From positions 95,520,112 through 95,584,111 of the forward strand of contig CM043945.1 in the NCBI GenBank assembly GCA_014529385.2: 64,000 bases of DNA. The letters are read 5' to 3'. The notes under the pieces are model-generated. The model was given only the letters and a program-made list of their open reading frames with translations. It searched no databases and had not been told where the DNA came from. This DNA comes from Adiantum capillus-veneris. Taxonomy: Eukaryota > Streptophyta > Polypodiopsida > Polypodiales > Pteridaceae. The stretch's first letter is position 1; every line of letters starts with the position of its first letter. The position numbers and the translations under genes are program-made. This document shows positions 11,774 through 25,187 of the stretch, one piece after another.

Positions 11774-13195
11774 AGAAGAAGAAGAAAAATTTGATCATCG
11801 TAGAAACGTTCTTAAGAGACCTCATATATCTATCCAGTGAGTCTTGAACTTAAGCCTTGTTGAAGCAGAGGAAAACTAGATTAACTAATCTACCACATGT
11901 GGTGGATGGAAATAGTTACAAATTTAAGGGTCCAACCAAAGTGGCGAAGAGGATCCATGATTGGGTGTGTGCCGCTAATGGGTTGTGTTTGAGGTCGGGT
12001 GCTCAAAGGGTTATTTACAAGAAGATAACCACTTTGTTGAGCCAGTTGAAAATGAAGACTAGCTGGTGGTTGTAAACCATGGTAAAGGGAAAAAAAACTG
12101 ATGAAATATGTTAGAAAATAGTTCAAAAATCATGCAAATTTTAAATTTATGCTAGTATTTTCGGTTTGCTTCTTTGGTCGATGATTGCTTAATAAAAGAG
12201 ACTTTCCCAAATATTGACTGAAAGTAAGTTATAGAAAGCAAGAAAAATCAAGATCCATGTGAGGTTGTGAAATGAAATGTAAAATAAAAAGAACTCATAA
12301 ATAAATATGTATACATACGTGTGTGTGTGTGTGTGTTTTTTTTTTTTTTATAAACATTTACTAGAACCATGCAAGGTGAAGCTTCACTTTTAACATTCTA
12401 AAACATTAGAATGTAAGATCACTCAAAACATGTCAAGATGTAAAATGGAAGGTGAAATAACAAGATCCATTTACTATTTTAAAGTTGAAATAACATTTAA
12501 GGTAAGTCTCCATCATCATCACTGAAAACGTTGAAAGTATGCTAACCAAACTCTCCTCGTAGGCTTCTTTTAGAAAACCAAAAACACTTAATTCGTTTAA
12601 AGATTCCAATGGGCTCAATCTTCTTAGGCAAAAGGCCAGCCCATGAGGAAGGCCTGAGCGTGTGTGCAACCGTGCAAGGAAAGGATCGAGCGTACATGTA
12701 GTTGTGAAGAACTCTCTGATGCAATCGTGCGTGCATGTAGTGTGGGGTATGCTTGTGAACACATAAGCAGGTAGGATAGTTCACACAAGGAAATATCAAG
12801 TGAACATAGGAAAGAGGAAGCAAGATATCGTCGCAAGGCTCTTGAATGTTGCAGCTCATAATGCTTGTAACCATCCGGAATGGAAGGTGTCTGTAAGAAG
12901 TTTCGAGTCCAGCCCAATGCAAGGATGCCTAAGAAGAGCGTGAGGATTACAAAATGCATAGAGAATGAACTCAACCTAATGATTTTATCACTTTCTTATT
13001 GTTTTAGAAAGCCACTGTGACCCTTTCACTTGTTTTAAGAGTTAGAGCCACTAGTACGTACCTATAACGTACGTACTCGGTCTACATTGCATTTTATTAA
13101 TTAATTAGAGTGAGAGATTCCCTCTCTCATAATCCAAAGTCCCAAAGTTCTACCGTAGTTCCCACGCTCTCGAAACCCCCATTGCCCATCCGCAA
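11331..13195. other. Gene-poor region with simple repeats
   Basis: Holds a (TG)n(GA)n tract at 11725-11768, (GT)n followed by a T-run near 12320-12350, and no convincing gene. The minus-strand frames at 12433-12974 overlap one another in different frames and resemble no known family. Confidence 0.5.
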
Positions 13196-13206
13196 CCCCT
13201 CTTTGC

Positions 13207-13520
13207 GAGCCTTGTTTATAAGTGACACGGGTAGAGTGAAGGGATCAATGGCTCGGGTCTTCGGGCCGTTGATCCATTTGAATGGGGAAAAAAAATTACG
13301 TCTCTCTGCATTGCCTCACGCCCTTGAACCCACTCCACAAGCTAGCATCCTATCCACCTGCACTAGCACACGACGTTGCACATAAGACGAGCCCACGTGT
13401 ATATAATCCTGCCCCCCTCTGTTGCGTGGATCTGACGGCCCACATCACGCGCAACGTCGATAAGTCGCTCCTGCCATCGATCACTTCACTCCCACCCCGT
13501 GTCACTTATAAACGAGGCTC
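13207..13520. repeat. Inverted-repeat element in a GC-rich island
   Basis: Left arm 13207-13250 and right arm about 13473-13520 are inverted copies sharing TTTATAAGTGACACGGG, then AGTGAAG and GATC-ATGG. Further inward GGGCCGTTGATCC (near 13268) pairs imperfectly with the complement of GGATCTGACGGCCC (near 13427). The whole is GC-richer than its surroundings. Likely a foldback/MITE-like element. Confidence 0.65.
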
Positions 13521-13617
13521 TACGAGCCCTAGTCTGCACATTGATGGGATCCTCCCCAAGCCTAGCTTGCTCTGCACGACTAGCCGTAGAATGGTTGCAG
13601 ATCTACCCGCCCGCCTC

Positions 13618-13622
<5 letters not shown>

Positions 13623-13696
<74 letters not shown>

Positions 13697-13891
13697 TGTT
13701 GGTTGGTTGGTTCCTCCAACTCCAGCGGCCACAACATCCTCCGGCCTGCACATTGCCTTGCAATCGCCCTCAGCTTCTACCTTGAACCTCTTGCACAGAG
13801 AGATCCTTCACCTTTAGCAGTCCGGCTAAACAATCCACGGCCAAATGTGGCCAAATCTTCTCTAACCGATGAGCGTTCGCCAGACGTAGAG

Positions 13892-13924
<33 letters not shown>
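13623..13924. repeat. Compound microsatellites (CT)n(GT)n and (GA)n
   Basis: About 28 CT units (13623-13679) run directly into about 10 GT units (to 13699), then GGTT repeats. A (GA)n tract follows at 13897-13924. Frames through these (RERERE, SLSLSL) are artefacts. Confidence 0.95.
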
Positions 13925-13925
<1 letters not shown>

Positions 13926-13979
13926 CCACTTGTAGCCCCCTTCTCTATCCACGAGAAACCAAACAAAATGAAATTTGAA

Positions 13980-14666
13980 TCGCAGATTAATACATGCTCA
14001 AAGCCAGTAGATATATGGATTAGAGTGACAAAATTAGCTCAAAATACAAGGTATTGTCTCCAACACATATCGTTCCCGTACAAACATTCCTTGTCACATC
14101 AATAAAATTGACCTTTATACATAGGTTTTGGCTAAAACGCTAAGTGAGCGCTCCCTCAATACAAACTGGAAGCTCTTGACCCCAACTTTGGCATAAAATA
14201 GGCAAAAAGTTTCATACTGCCTGAGTTTTTTCCCACTGGCTGTTGAAAGAACATAAATGAGTATTAATATGAGCAAAAATGATTCTCCATAAACCTAAGA
14301 GCATTGGTTTTTGCTCACAAGTGGCTGCATGGATTGAAATTTAATGCATTTTGTCCTTGTATATGGCAATTTATCATTCTATACAAAATGTCATTTTGAC
14401 ATTTTGCACGGAAGTTCCTTTCTACTTTGATTGTAGCAGTCAACAAAAAATCAACATTGAAACAGTGCAAGGATTTAGAGACACCCCCCCCCCCCCCAAT
14501 CCCCCAAAACCCCAACTTGATCATAGCTCAAAAATTATCTTTGTAGGGGGCACCCCCTTGTTTTGATTGGGTTATATCTTATCTACAAATTTATGAGAGC
14601 ATCATGAGGACAACTACCATTTTGATATAGAGAAAATTTTGGATAATTTTCATCTCATGACCTACC

Positions 14667-14718
<52 letters not shown>

Positions 14719-17160
14719 CATCCTAGAAGATCAAATATGACCTATGGCACCAAATGAAACATATCGCATGCTGCGTTATCAAATGAAACCTATGTTGCAT
14801 TGATCAATGACTAAATGCTTGAAGATTGTGGACATGAGGGTGGCAATTGAGAGTCCATACAATGCCCAAGGGGACGAAGATATACCTAGAGTGGTCTAGG
14901 GTGAAAATGTGAGAAAACAAAGCTCAAATGTGATCAAAAGTAGAGCACTCATTTTTGCATCTTGGATAATAGACGTGGCTGTAGGCTAGCCAAAAAGCAA
15001 GAGAATTGACATTCCAACACCAAATATAAATAGGTACAATATCCAATGAGACATCCAAACATGTTCCGAGAGCTACAATCAAAGCTTGAGCCTTCAAAGC
15101 ATGTTTTTGGATGTTACGTTGAGATCTATCTTCTTTGTCGTAAAGCACAATAAAATAGGACAATAAAATTGCCATTTTTAACTCTCATTAAGAAAAATTG
15201 CATCATAACCTATGGTATTGTGAATAATTGTTGAATCTTGATTGCAATGCTTGAATTTCTTAAATTTCTTCTAATTATTTACCCCAACTTATCATAATAT
15301 GGTTGGATTGTTTTTTATTTAAGCACTAAAATTGTACTTAAATGTAGAGGATTTCTTTCAAGTTGAGAGTTCTACTATCCATGCATTTGAATGACAATAT
15401 GCTATTTTTAAATGAATGTATGTCTTTGATTCAAGGATTTTATCAAAAGATTTGAGTCAAATTTCATAAGTTCGTATATTCATGCCCTTTCTTTGACACT
15501 TTTGCAGTGCTATAAACCACGTGTTGCATCTTCATTGCTTAAGATTTAGCCTAGTGGAAAGATGTTATTCAATAATTTCTAAGGATTACTAGATTCAAAA
15601 ATCAATGAGACTATTGCTTGGAATAAGCTAAAATTGAAATAGAGACTGATAAAAGTCTCATGTTGATGGAAGATGGAGACAGAAAACTTTAAGCTCATAT
15701 TGGCAGACCAAAAGTACAATTGGAGTTAGATGGAAATTTGCATGTACATTGTAGAAATGAGATGTTTCATTAAGAAGCCTTATGGATACAAAGTATTGTA
15801 AGGACTTTAGGATCAAACTGTACAAAAACCTGGGAACATTCTACAAATGATAGCAACAAGATAAAATGTTGAGTGAGCCAACAACTCAATAACCCAACTT
15901 TATTTGATCATAGTGTTTGCACGTGATAGCTTTGTCAATGTCTCCCTATCTACTCCATCCATCAACTATACCAAGCCCATTGTTGCTGACAAAGGTAGTT
16001 TGATATATCTAGCGTAGTGTAACAAACTCGGACTCTTACATTTGAGGAGACTTCCATTTTATACCCTACTGCCTAACAGTAGGCTCTTTGGCTTTTCCTT
16101 ATTCCTTGAAGACACACCACACCTTTCATCATAACAATAAGTCACTATAATATTAATCATGCATCAGGTTTTACCAATATGAAGAGCACAAATTCCCTCC
16201 ATGGCATTCAAGCTAAAGGCTTCAGACCTTATTGATCTTTTCTCATAGTCTCTAAGGCTAACAGCTACCCCAAGTGTCTTTAAAGGTTTAGAGTGCCAGC
16301 ACATTTTTCGAGCTTTGTATGAAACTCAAGACCTATAAATAAATCCTCTTGCAAGATCCCACAGATGTAGATGAGCAAGTCTTGATTTGTTTAAATGCTA
16401 TTAACCTCTAATAGCTTAAGCTGGTCATAAATATGCCATTCACAAATTCAGTAAGCATGTTAAAAGGAAACTCATTTGTTTGACATGAAGATCGAAGTTG
16501 TCGAGGTAAATATGTAAGGGCCCAACAAAATGTACAGTATCCAAAAGTCAGTGCATTCATCTATATACCTAGATGAATCCAGGATAAGCCCAAATTCACC
16601 CTTGAAGGAAAGTGCAAGGTATAGACCAATGGTAGTCACCCACAAGACAATATAACCATCAGCTCCATCATGCATAGTATTGACTAAATACCACGACATC
16701 CCCACTAACGTCGTCAGTGCCCAATAGTGGGTGTAGAACTACGTACTAACATATGCTTCCCAACACGACAAACACCACACGCACACACACATGAGCATAC
16801 ATCAACACAAAGTTCAACGTACTGAGTTTCTATCATGACTCCGGAGATCAAGGGCAGACTCAGCCATAATGAAGCCTAGCACTAAAAGAAGCATTAAGTC
16901 GAAAAAATTAGCACAAAAATGAGGTAGTTGATAGGGCATACGCACCACAAAAGATAGAAAGAATTAGCACAATATCAACTGGTTGTAACTCGGACGAAAA
17001 CTTCACAATGTGAAGTCTGCCTAACCGCTATACGACTAAAAAATATACCTAGATGAATCCAGTGCATTCATCTACACAAGCCTCCAAGTTTGCATTCAAT
17101 TGCATAGTTTACATTCAACTAATTTATATACATTCTAAAGAAAAAGAAGACATGAAAACA
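13980..17160. other. AT-rich region without recognisable genes
   Basis: Contains a C-run near 14485-14498, a (GA)24 tract at 14668-14715, and a short direct repeat of a segment containing TATACCTAGATGAATCCAG near 16560 and 17042. Short frames (for example 14924-15175 and 16472-16705 minus) match nothing I know. Confidence 0.5.
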
Positions 17161-17164
17161 ACCA

Positions 17165-18114
17165 ACTCTTTTATTAAGCCAGCAGAGGGTGTCACCAGAG
17201 AGAGACTCCATTTTCCTAGTTTTCATTACTGTGACACCATACAAACGATCCAAAAAGCCAAAAGCTATCAGCAGCTAAAGTAGCAGAAGAGAGGTTTCAC
17301 TTGCTTTCCCAGTTATCACCTTAAAAACCATTCATCCCTACACATTGGCCAGTACTGATGCTTGCTTCAGCTTAAGCTATACACAGATAGCCTTAGCGCA
17401 TGAAGACAGCCACAGGATCTGCGAGGGAAGACTAAGCATGCTAGGTGGCAGCAGATGTAGAGCTTTGGGCACATGAATGCCAACTGGCAATGAGCAAAGA
17501 GATCGAACCAACTGAAAATAAAGAAGTGGAAAATCTGTGGTCGCACGATATAGGAAGCAATAGGCGGCTGAGTGGGAAGAGCGGTGAACTGCAACAGCCA
17601 ATTAGCATGCCAACATACCCAGTGTCCATGACAACAATTGCTACCGGCCAAATCAGCTTCATGTGCTCATTGCAAAAGCCAAGGAGAGGCCAGATCAGTG
17701 ATATTGTGCACCTCTGTTGGCATTGAAAAGGCAGTCCCGTGCTATGGCTATTCTTCCTTAGCACAAGATAGCATCAAGCTACATTAAATCGGATCACAAA
17801 CGCATGATTGTAGGCCATCAACTCAGAGCCTCTAACGACAGGTGTGCATACAAAGATGAAGACAGGGCAGATAAGGTCTTACGACTATGAAGCAAAATCG
17901 CCTACAGAAAAATTGTGGAAAGCAGCAGAAACGAAAGAAATTGCAACAAGCACAGAAAGGAAGGTAAACAGGGCCGAGACCACAGTTAGGGCGACCAAAG
18001 ACAGTACCTGAATCACTTGATGAAGCAAGAGCTCTCAGTCAAGGCCACGTTGTCCACATTCCTGGAAGGCAGCGCAGCTCAACGTCCCCTCCCTCCCTCC
18101 CTCCCTCCGCTTCC

Positions 18115-18153
<39 letters not shown>

Positions 18154-18330
18154 CGCGCACACAGGCATGGGGAGATCAGGAGGGAACGAGAGAGGGCAGC
18201 CGCCTTCCATGTGAAATTCAGTGTGGTTAAGACAATCGTCATCATCGAGCCCCAGGTTCTGCTTGAAACCCTAATTTCCATTCTTCTCTACCTACATGGT
18301 AAAGCATTATATACGTCCACCATGAACGAA
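17165..18330 (-). other. Possible minus-strand transcription unit
   Basis: Read on the minus strand, 18330 to 18008 looks like a first exon: a telo-box AAACCCTAA (plus-strand orientation, about 18265) near the presumed start, GC-richer sequence, then a good donor CAG|GTACTG at 18008/18007. A strong acceptor (pyrimidines then TGTAG|GCG) occurs near 17902, and AATAAA lies near 17170. The exons do not give a recognisable protein; the longest minus frames (18039-18281, 17441-17764) are unconvincing and the first crosses the simple repeats at 18097-18152. It may be a non-coding RNA gene, a gene with its coding part undetected, or chance. No function is proposed. Confidence 0.25.
18087..18152. repeat. 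(CCCT)n and (CA)n microsatellites
   Basis: About five CCCT units next to about 17 CA units. Confidence 0.95.
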
Positions 18331-18340
18331 AAAAAAAAAG

Positions 18341-18735
18341 GGAAAATTACAAAAATACCCCTCTAATTTGTGGAGATTCCCCATCAGAAATTCCCAAAAC
18401 ACCCTTGTATCTAATTCAGTTGGACTCTTCAAAATTTCCTAATCTTTATTCCTGTTTGACAATTGATATTCGTTTCTCAGTGCTTAGCGTGTAATTTGGC
18501 CTCACAAAATAAGGCAATTATGTCTAAAAATAATGAAACAATTCATCTCCAAAGCCTACATAACCAACTCAAATTCTTGTTTTAGCCACTTGTACGATAG
18601 ACAATCAATCTTCTTATGTTGAAGAGCATTTTGGGAGTTTATGACAAAATATTGGGTTTCTATAGCGAATTTTTGAAATTTGAGGGATATTTTGCGAATT
18701 TCCACAACTTAGAGGGGTATTTTTGTAATTTCCCA
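18341..18735. repeat. Inverted-repeat (MITE-like) element
   Basis: Left arm 18341-18380 and right arm 18697-18735 are inverted copies with two or three mismatches, sharing TTACAAAAATACCCCTCTAA. Weaker inverted similarity extends inward for another 40-60 bases. The interior is AT-rich and non-coding. No clear target duplication was identified. Confidence 0.65.
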
Positions 18736-18817
18736 ATGAAAATTCTAGTGATCGATACTACCTTCAACACTATATCCCACGTGGTCTTCAATGAAGGTTG
18801 GCCATTGGCCCTCCATG

Positions 18818-18950
18818 TGTCATGCCAAGGGTAGGACTATAGGAGGGCACGGCCCTGGGCTATATATAGCTAAGAGCACCAGGGCCAAGGGACTATACAT
18901 AGATATAGTTCGGTGGTTATTGGCATGTTTATCTTCCATATGGCCTTTCA
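18818..18950 (+). repeat. 5' LTR of the 18818-25353 element
   Basis: 133 bases, TGTCATGCC...CCTTTCA, with TATATATAG near 18863. It lacks about 33 bases present in the 3' copy. Confidence 0.85.
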
Positions 18951-18951
18951 C

Positions 18952-18963
18952 TGGTATCAGAGC
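18952..18963 (+). promoter_or_regulatory. Primer binding site (initiator Met tRNA)
   Basis: TGGTATCAGAGC, one base after the LTR end, is complementary to the 3' end of plant initiator Met tRNA. It would prime minus-strand DNA synthesis. Confidence 0.85.
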
Positions 18964-19042
18964 TCAGGGGAGGAGAACTATGGAGGGGGGAAGGAGAAGG
19001 GTACGAGTTTTTGCATGGACGGCGAGTCTTTGCATGGATGCT

Positions 19043-19049
19043 CTCTCTT

Positions 19050-19089
<40 letters not shown>

Positions 19090-19117
19090 GCAAGGGCATG
19101 GCTCTCTCTCTCTCTCT
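19043..19117. repeat. (CT)n microsatellite, interrupted
   Basis: Two CT tracts are separated by ATGCAAGGGCATGG, which itself occurs again after the second tract. Lies inside the retroelement leader. Confidence 0.95.
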
Positions 19118-19553
19118 CATGCAAGGGCATGGCAGTTCTATGGAGATGAAAAGGACAAAGTTGAGATCCGAAAAAAAAGTCGAATGTGTCGAGCGTGGGA
19201 GCGGCTACTTGCAAGAACAAACAAGCCGATGAGCCGAGCTGCTGAGAGGCGGAAGTGAAAAATAGACTCGGTGGCCTCTACACAAAGACTATGTACAATG
19301 GCCTCATCATAGGGGATACACAATAGGGGCACCACCTAGCAAGATATGAGGCTAGGACGCATACATATACACAATGAAGCATGCCATGGAAAACAATTTC
19401 AAGATCCATGCCCAAATGTGGAATGGGATGGTCGGAGAATAAGGTGAGAGAAGTGGTGAATGAGTGAGAATGGGCTTGCTACTCGTGCATGTTAGTAAGG
19501 AAGATAATGAGGTAGGGGAAACTTGCGAGTATGCTCACTTATCATACAAGAGG

Positions 19554-19600
19554 TGGCGAATCCGCACACCTCAAGATGGAAGTAGCAAGATGATAGGAAT

Positions 19601-19667
<67 letters not shown>

Positions 19668-19693
19668 TATGGTGGCGAATCCGCACACCTTTA
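19554..19693. repeat. (GA)n tract flanked by a 20-base direct repeat
   Basis: The sequence GGTGGCGAATCCGCACACCT occurs at about 19554 and again at about 19671, either side of about 32 GA units (19603-19666). Inside the retroelement interior. Confidence 0.9.
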
Positions 19694-20074
19694 CATAAGC
19701 AAAAAAAAAAAAGGCAAGGAACAAGCATATACCATACTCACAATGAGATGTATCCAAAGTGACACAAAGTATGGCACCAAGATGGAGTGTGTTGATTGCT
19801 TGCAAAAGATGAATACAATAGGTAGCGTATGGCAGGAAAATGAGAAGGGGACAAGATCGTAGGAGACATAATGGAGAGATGGGAGTTGATGGCGAGGAAT
19901 ATCATGAGTGTGTCCACCTTTCTTCTTCTTGAAATTGTGCCTTCAACCCTTAATTACAAGTGGTGTGGAGGTGTGGTGCTCATCTTTTGTGCATGGTAAT
20001 GGTGATGATGATGGTGTTGTGATTATGTGATTAGGGTTCATGCTACAAGCATGTACCACAAGAGTGTGTATGGA

Positions 20075-20076
<2 letters not shown>

Positions 20077-20124
<48 letters not shown>
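20077..20124. repeat. (GT)n microsatellite
   Basis: About 23 GT units inside the retroelement interior. Confidence 0.95.
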
Positions 20125-20126
<2 letters not shown>

Positions 20127-23100
20127 CTCCCATGGCCTCCTTATATAGGGAAGGAGGGGAGGATTTAGCAATATTTCTATTTGAGGTGAGTGACCCACCT
20201 TGGTGACTAGGAAAATGGGGTGCATGTGACTGTGGCTCCCATCTTGTCTCCTCATTATTTAAAATACCAGAGTCAATAGAGAGAGAAGATGAGAGAATGT
20301 GGGTAGGATGTAGAGGATAGGAGATATTTACAATAGTTTAGCTTTGGCTAGACATAAACTTATTAGGGAGAGAAGAGAGAGGTAAGAAATTTACAAGAGA
20401 GATTGTCAAAGGTGGATAGTTGTTGATGAGGATGGATCCTCCAAAAATGGTGATAGAATCACTCTAGACTTGCCAAGACCTCATTAAAAGAGCCTTGTCT
20501 CTTGTAATCATGCTTGAAGACTTGTAGAACCATAGCCATTCTAGAGGGAAGAAAATTGGGGATGGCCTGTGTCACCATTACACGAGAAAACTGCGGTCCA
20601 CTACAAAAATCATATCTCCGTGTTCATAACTCCAAAAATTCTGAAAAAAATTGAGCTAAAAGTTGAGATCACGAGCTACATCTTTCATGTTGAACGCTCC
20701 TTCAGATTCGGGGTTCTTCTTTACTTAAAAAATTCAGCCAAATAATGTATTATTTGTGGCTGCAAAAGCCTTTTGGTGGTCCCCTTTGAGTGGACTTCTC
20801 TCTTGCCTTCAAGTGTAAGCTCCTTCATGTGTATGAAAACATGACCTAGAGTTTTGAAAAGATTGGCAATCATCTAGATGGAGGTACTATTGAAATTTGA
20901 AAGTGGGATTGAGGTTTGAAAATGAAAACTAGTGAATAAAATATTTGGTAGGGTGGAATAATATATATACATGAAAAATATATTAGAAAATACTAAACTA
21001 TATAATGTAATTTAGAATATATATATTTAATATTTAAGGTCAAAAGAGATATCAACAAAGAAAGCTTACTTATTTATGCTACATCATGATTGATTAGCAT
21101 AAGTCTTATTTATTTAATAAAGGCTAAAACTTTTGTGAAAAAGGGAAGAAAAATCAAAAGTAACTTATATAATTGGAAATATTTTGGTAAAAGGGCAAAA
21201 ATATATGGGGGGTTCCCATGCATGGAAAAGCTTGCCTCACCGCGTGCAGGCCCGCTTAGCCAAGGAGGGTGCAGATCGACCAACACCGAATCGGGAAGTC
21301 TTGAGCTCGATGAACTCGCGCTGGGATGAGCTCGATTATGCATTCACCACTGAGGAGTAATCCAAACATATGGAGATCGTCAGCAACTCCAAGCATATGG
21401 AAATCGTGAGCAATTGTGCAAGATGCACACGGATTAAATGTGAAGCAAGGCTAATGCAATCCCCGTTGCTATTTATTTCAAAAACAGGACCTTCAGGTCA
21501 GGCAAGGCGTGGCACATGCAAATACAGGCAAGGCCTGTGATATGTAGAGCAAAGAAACTCGGCATGGCCGACTAGTTGTTTTCATTCAGCTCCGTATCGG
21601 CATGCTGCATCCAACGCGTTTCCAAGGAGAATTGTAGCGAGTACAAGTATGCTTTATTCCTACAATTACACTAGTTTGTCGAAAATTGTCCTCCTCGACA
21701 CGGTTGGGGAACGGTACACACACTTTTCTGTCAATCTTGTCTCGACTTCGAGTTTGGACACAAGGTACATAAAGCATGTTTTGCCTATGGAGTAGGACTG
21801 TGTATGTGGCTACCCACAAGCACAACTTATGTTAAGCTATAGCAAGGCTTGTTAGCTTTACTAGAAGCATGATAATTTTGTTTTTTCACACACGGTGTGC
21901 AACAACCATTCACAGTCAAGCAAGGCTTGCGTGAGAAATGGGCTCGTTTACATGCAAAGCTTTTACCCTGCATGGAAACAAGTCAAGGCATCGTAGTGCT
22001 TGCGAATCTCATGGAGATTGCCACGACCTGTTGCTCGCCTTGGTGACGAGGGCACGGGTACCTCGGCAAGGCCAGCCATTACTTACAATTTGACAAGGTC
22101 GATTATTTGTGAATGCTCACCAAGGCCGACTTTCTTTTGTTATGCCATTGTAAATTGGCAAGAGTATGTTATAGCCAAGAGCACCAGAATTGCATGAGGA
22201 CTTATGTGAGGCACGACTTCCCTTTCACATTCGGCATAGCGATTTCCAATGTTCGAAATATGCTAATAGCATAGAGTCTTTGCAACTTGTCTGCATGTTT
22301 TCTCCCTAGAGATCAGATTACACCAAGCCAAGAAGGCATGTGCGGGACATGCGCCAACTCTCAAGGTATTTGCATATATGGATATGCTTCCGCTATAACA
22401 CTAAATACTCTGTCAAGGACAAGGTACGTAACTGATATCTTAAAACATTTTTTATGTTATTCACATGCAACGTGCCATATTTAAAGTTACCCTGATACAT
22501 TCACGATCACATACAAGGTAAGTGGGTCAAGATATGACTTATGGTCCCTCTCTCTATGAGGGCGTGGTACAAGTACATAGTTGTACGCTTATAGGATAAG
22601 CTAAGACACAGACATGGTCTGCACGAGATCATATGCAAGTGGCATACAACACATTCGAATAAGGTGAAACTAAGCATGATTTTATTGCCACCTATTTTGG
22701 AATGGCTAAGAGCCATCGGTTTGTAATCCATCAATGATTGCTTTCAAGCTCGCACAATTCTATTCAGTTGAGTGCCCCTCAATTCTAATGGACAAGAAAG
22801 AGTCTTGCCATTAGCGATTTTTTGGGTGTTCTTGAACGTCTTAAACTCGCAAGGGCATATCTCTACCAAGGTGTATAGATGATGCCAGCATTTCCGACAG
22901 CACGGCTATTCACAAAAAACCAAGCTTATGGATTTTTGGGTCCGGAAAAGATCTAGTTGTGAATACAATTTCAACTTCAGTGGAGCTCCTATTAGCACTA
23001 AGAGTGCTTATATGAGTATAGTTTTGGGGTAAGACCCAGCTCGTGATTACTAGATCGCTTAGTAAGGGTTGATGATCAATTCTTGGAACCTTCACACTTG

Positions 23101-25187
23101 CATTTCCAAGAAAAGAAGTCCACAGACTACCAAGGGGTAGTGGAAAACTTTCAACTTCCAAAGGATGTAATGCCACGGGCAAACCCAAGGGGGATCACGG
23201 ACATAGGCCAAGGGCCTAGGGCCGGCTGCTACTTGAGCAGTTTTCTTGCAAAGTTTAACCAAGGGGTCTGGATTGCAAAGGCAACACCCAAGGTTACATG
23301 TGCAATACTACTTGCATTTCACTAATTTTCAGTTAGTGTTCCTAGGCCTTTGCAGGTGAGAAATTTGGGCAGTGCTTTTTGATTACAGATTAGTGAACAC
23401 TATGTTCAACCTTCAGGTACGCATCTGATTTGGTTTTGTTTCCTTTTTGTTTGCCTTTTCCACGTAGGATGCACAAACTATGTTATCATCCATTTTTGCT
23501 CTTAAGAGAAATGACAAGGTCATGTAACAGCCAAGAAACTTTGGCTATAGTGTTTAAAATAAGTTTTTGCATTATGCAGTTATAGACCCACTTGTAGGGT
23601 TTATTTGGCACATGTTGTCACATGGGATACAACATGGTCTAGGAACTCAAGGAGTTCAGTTTAGCTAGTGTGGAGCAAGGCTAATGAGGGTCCCTCTCAC
23701 TCCCGTCGTAGAGTGTTTGCAGTTACCTCCACACACAAGTACATCTCGTACTTGAAGGATGTTCTTTTTTCAGACACCCTTACATGAGACATATTCCACA
23801 TGTGGAGAATACAAGTTTCTGGGACTGATACTGGCGCCCACTATTTCAATTTTGTGTCACGAAAAGTCCCTAGGTGTTTGTCGAATCCGTTTTCTAGACT
23901 GTTTTCAGCACGTTGTATCAGGAACAATTTTCGTGGCCAGAAATTGTCGAATACTCAGACTGACTTGTTAAGGTACAAGTGTTGCTAAACAACATCAACG
24001 GGTTGTTGTTTATGCATATAGCATGGCTATGAGTTGTTAATGAAAAGGTTTCATTGTTTGTACTTAGAAGTGATTAATATTTCACCTTCTATTATGGTTC
24101 AAACATTTTAGCAAGGCTCGCAAATGATTGCAGTAGAAAGTATTTAGTTTCTTTTCAGAACTATTTACATTCCTCTTTGATGTGTGCTAAGAGTATCACA
24201 TTCGCCATCAGTATTGGCAAGGATGATCATGGATATACAGGTTCGGATCTCTTTTTTGCTAAATGCAGGCACACTAGGTGTTATGGGCCCTAGTGTTTAG
24301 CAAAGGCTGATTTGGAGCGGCATGCATATTCATCACATTAGTTGCTTTTTTGAAGCATTTTGCACTCTATGTGCAATATCTCTATGAGATTAGTTTTGGG
24401 TCTACCAATCACCACTAGAGGTCATGGCTCGGTTTGGGTGCTTGTGGATCTTTCAAGTTAACCACGATGGTTATTCGGGACATTGTTGATTCCTTAGCAA
24501 TGTTGGACGATATTGTGATCCCCGTTTACCAGTCATCTGGGATGACTATCTATAAACCATGGGGAAAACACCTCAGTCATATCCGTTATCCAAGGGGATA
24601 GGCAGATTACAAAGTGTAATCTTGTGCTAAAGGATATGCAAAGTGCGTACGTTAGCACAAGGAATCCAATTAGTAAGCATTTATTGCTCTACTATTAAAT
24701 GCTCTATTTGGAGTTTTCTTACCATAAGTTAAAGCATGTTTGCTACTAGGTATAGTCTTTTCATGTATAGATCAGGTTCTCAACCTTGAACACTAGTTAT
24801 GGTGGGGTTGTTTACTGATGAAATTTGAGAACAAGTCAAGGACTTAAAATTGGCTAATAAGTATGTCAGCAAGTTACTTTCATGGAAAGTGAAAAGCAAT
24901 ACTCTTTTAGGTACATTTTTGTTGTGATAACTCGTTTAGCATGCTCATGTGCATTCTAAATGGAGTATACACATTATGATTGGGTAGGAACCGGTAACAC
25001 AAGATAGTTGCAAATGGACAACCATGTGGAAAATCAAGATGTTCCTCTTGGTTTCATTGAAACTCCTATTGAACCGTGTTCCGGTGAAGCAAACAGCTGG
25101 ATCCATGAAGGATACCACTGTAGAAAACATTAGTGTATCATCACTCTTGTTTTCGAGGATGAAAACGCTTCTCCAAGGGGGGAGTAA

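Noticed and set aside
17053-17283. 76-codon plus-strand frame
   Set aside because: No family resemblance; lies antisense to the possible minus-strand unit.
18952-18970. tRNA gene at TGGTATCAGAGC (also 33025, 42071, 62368)
   Set aside because: Each is only a short complement to the tRNA 3' end at an LTR boundary, that is, a primer site. No tRNA cloverleaf was seen anywhere.
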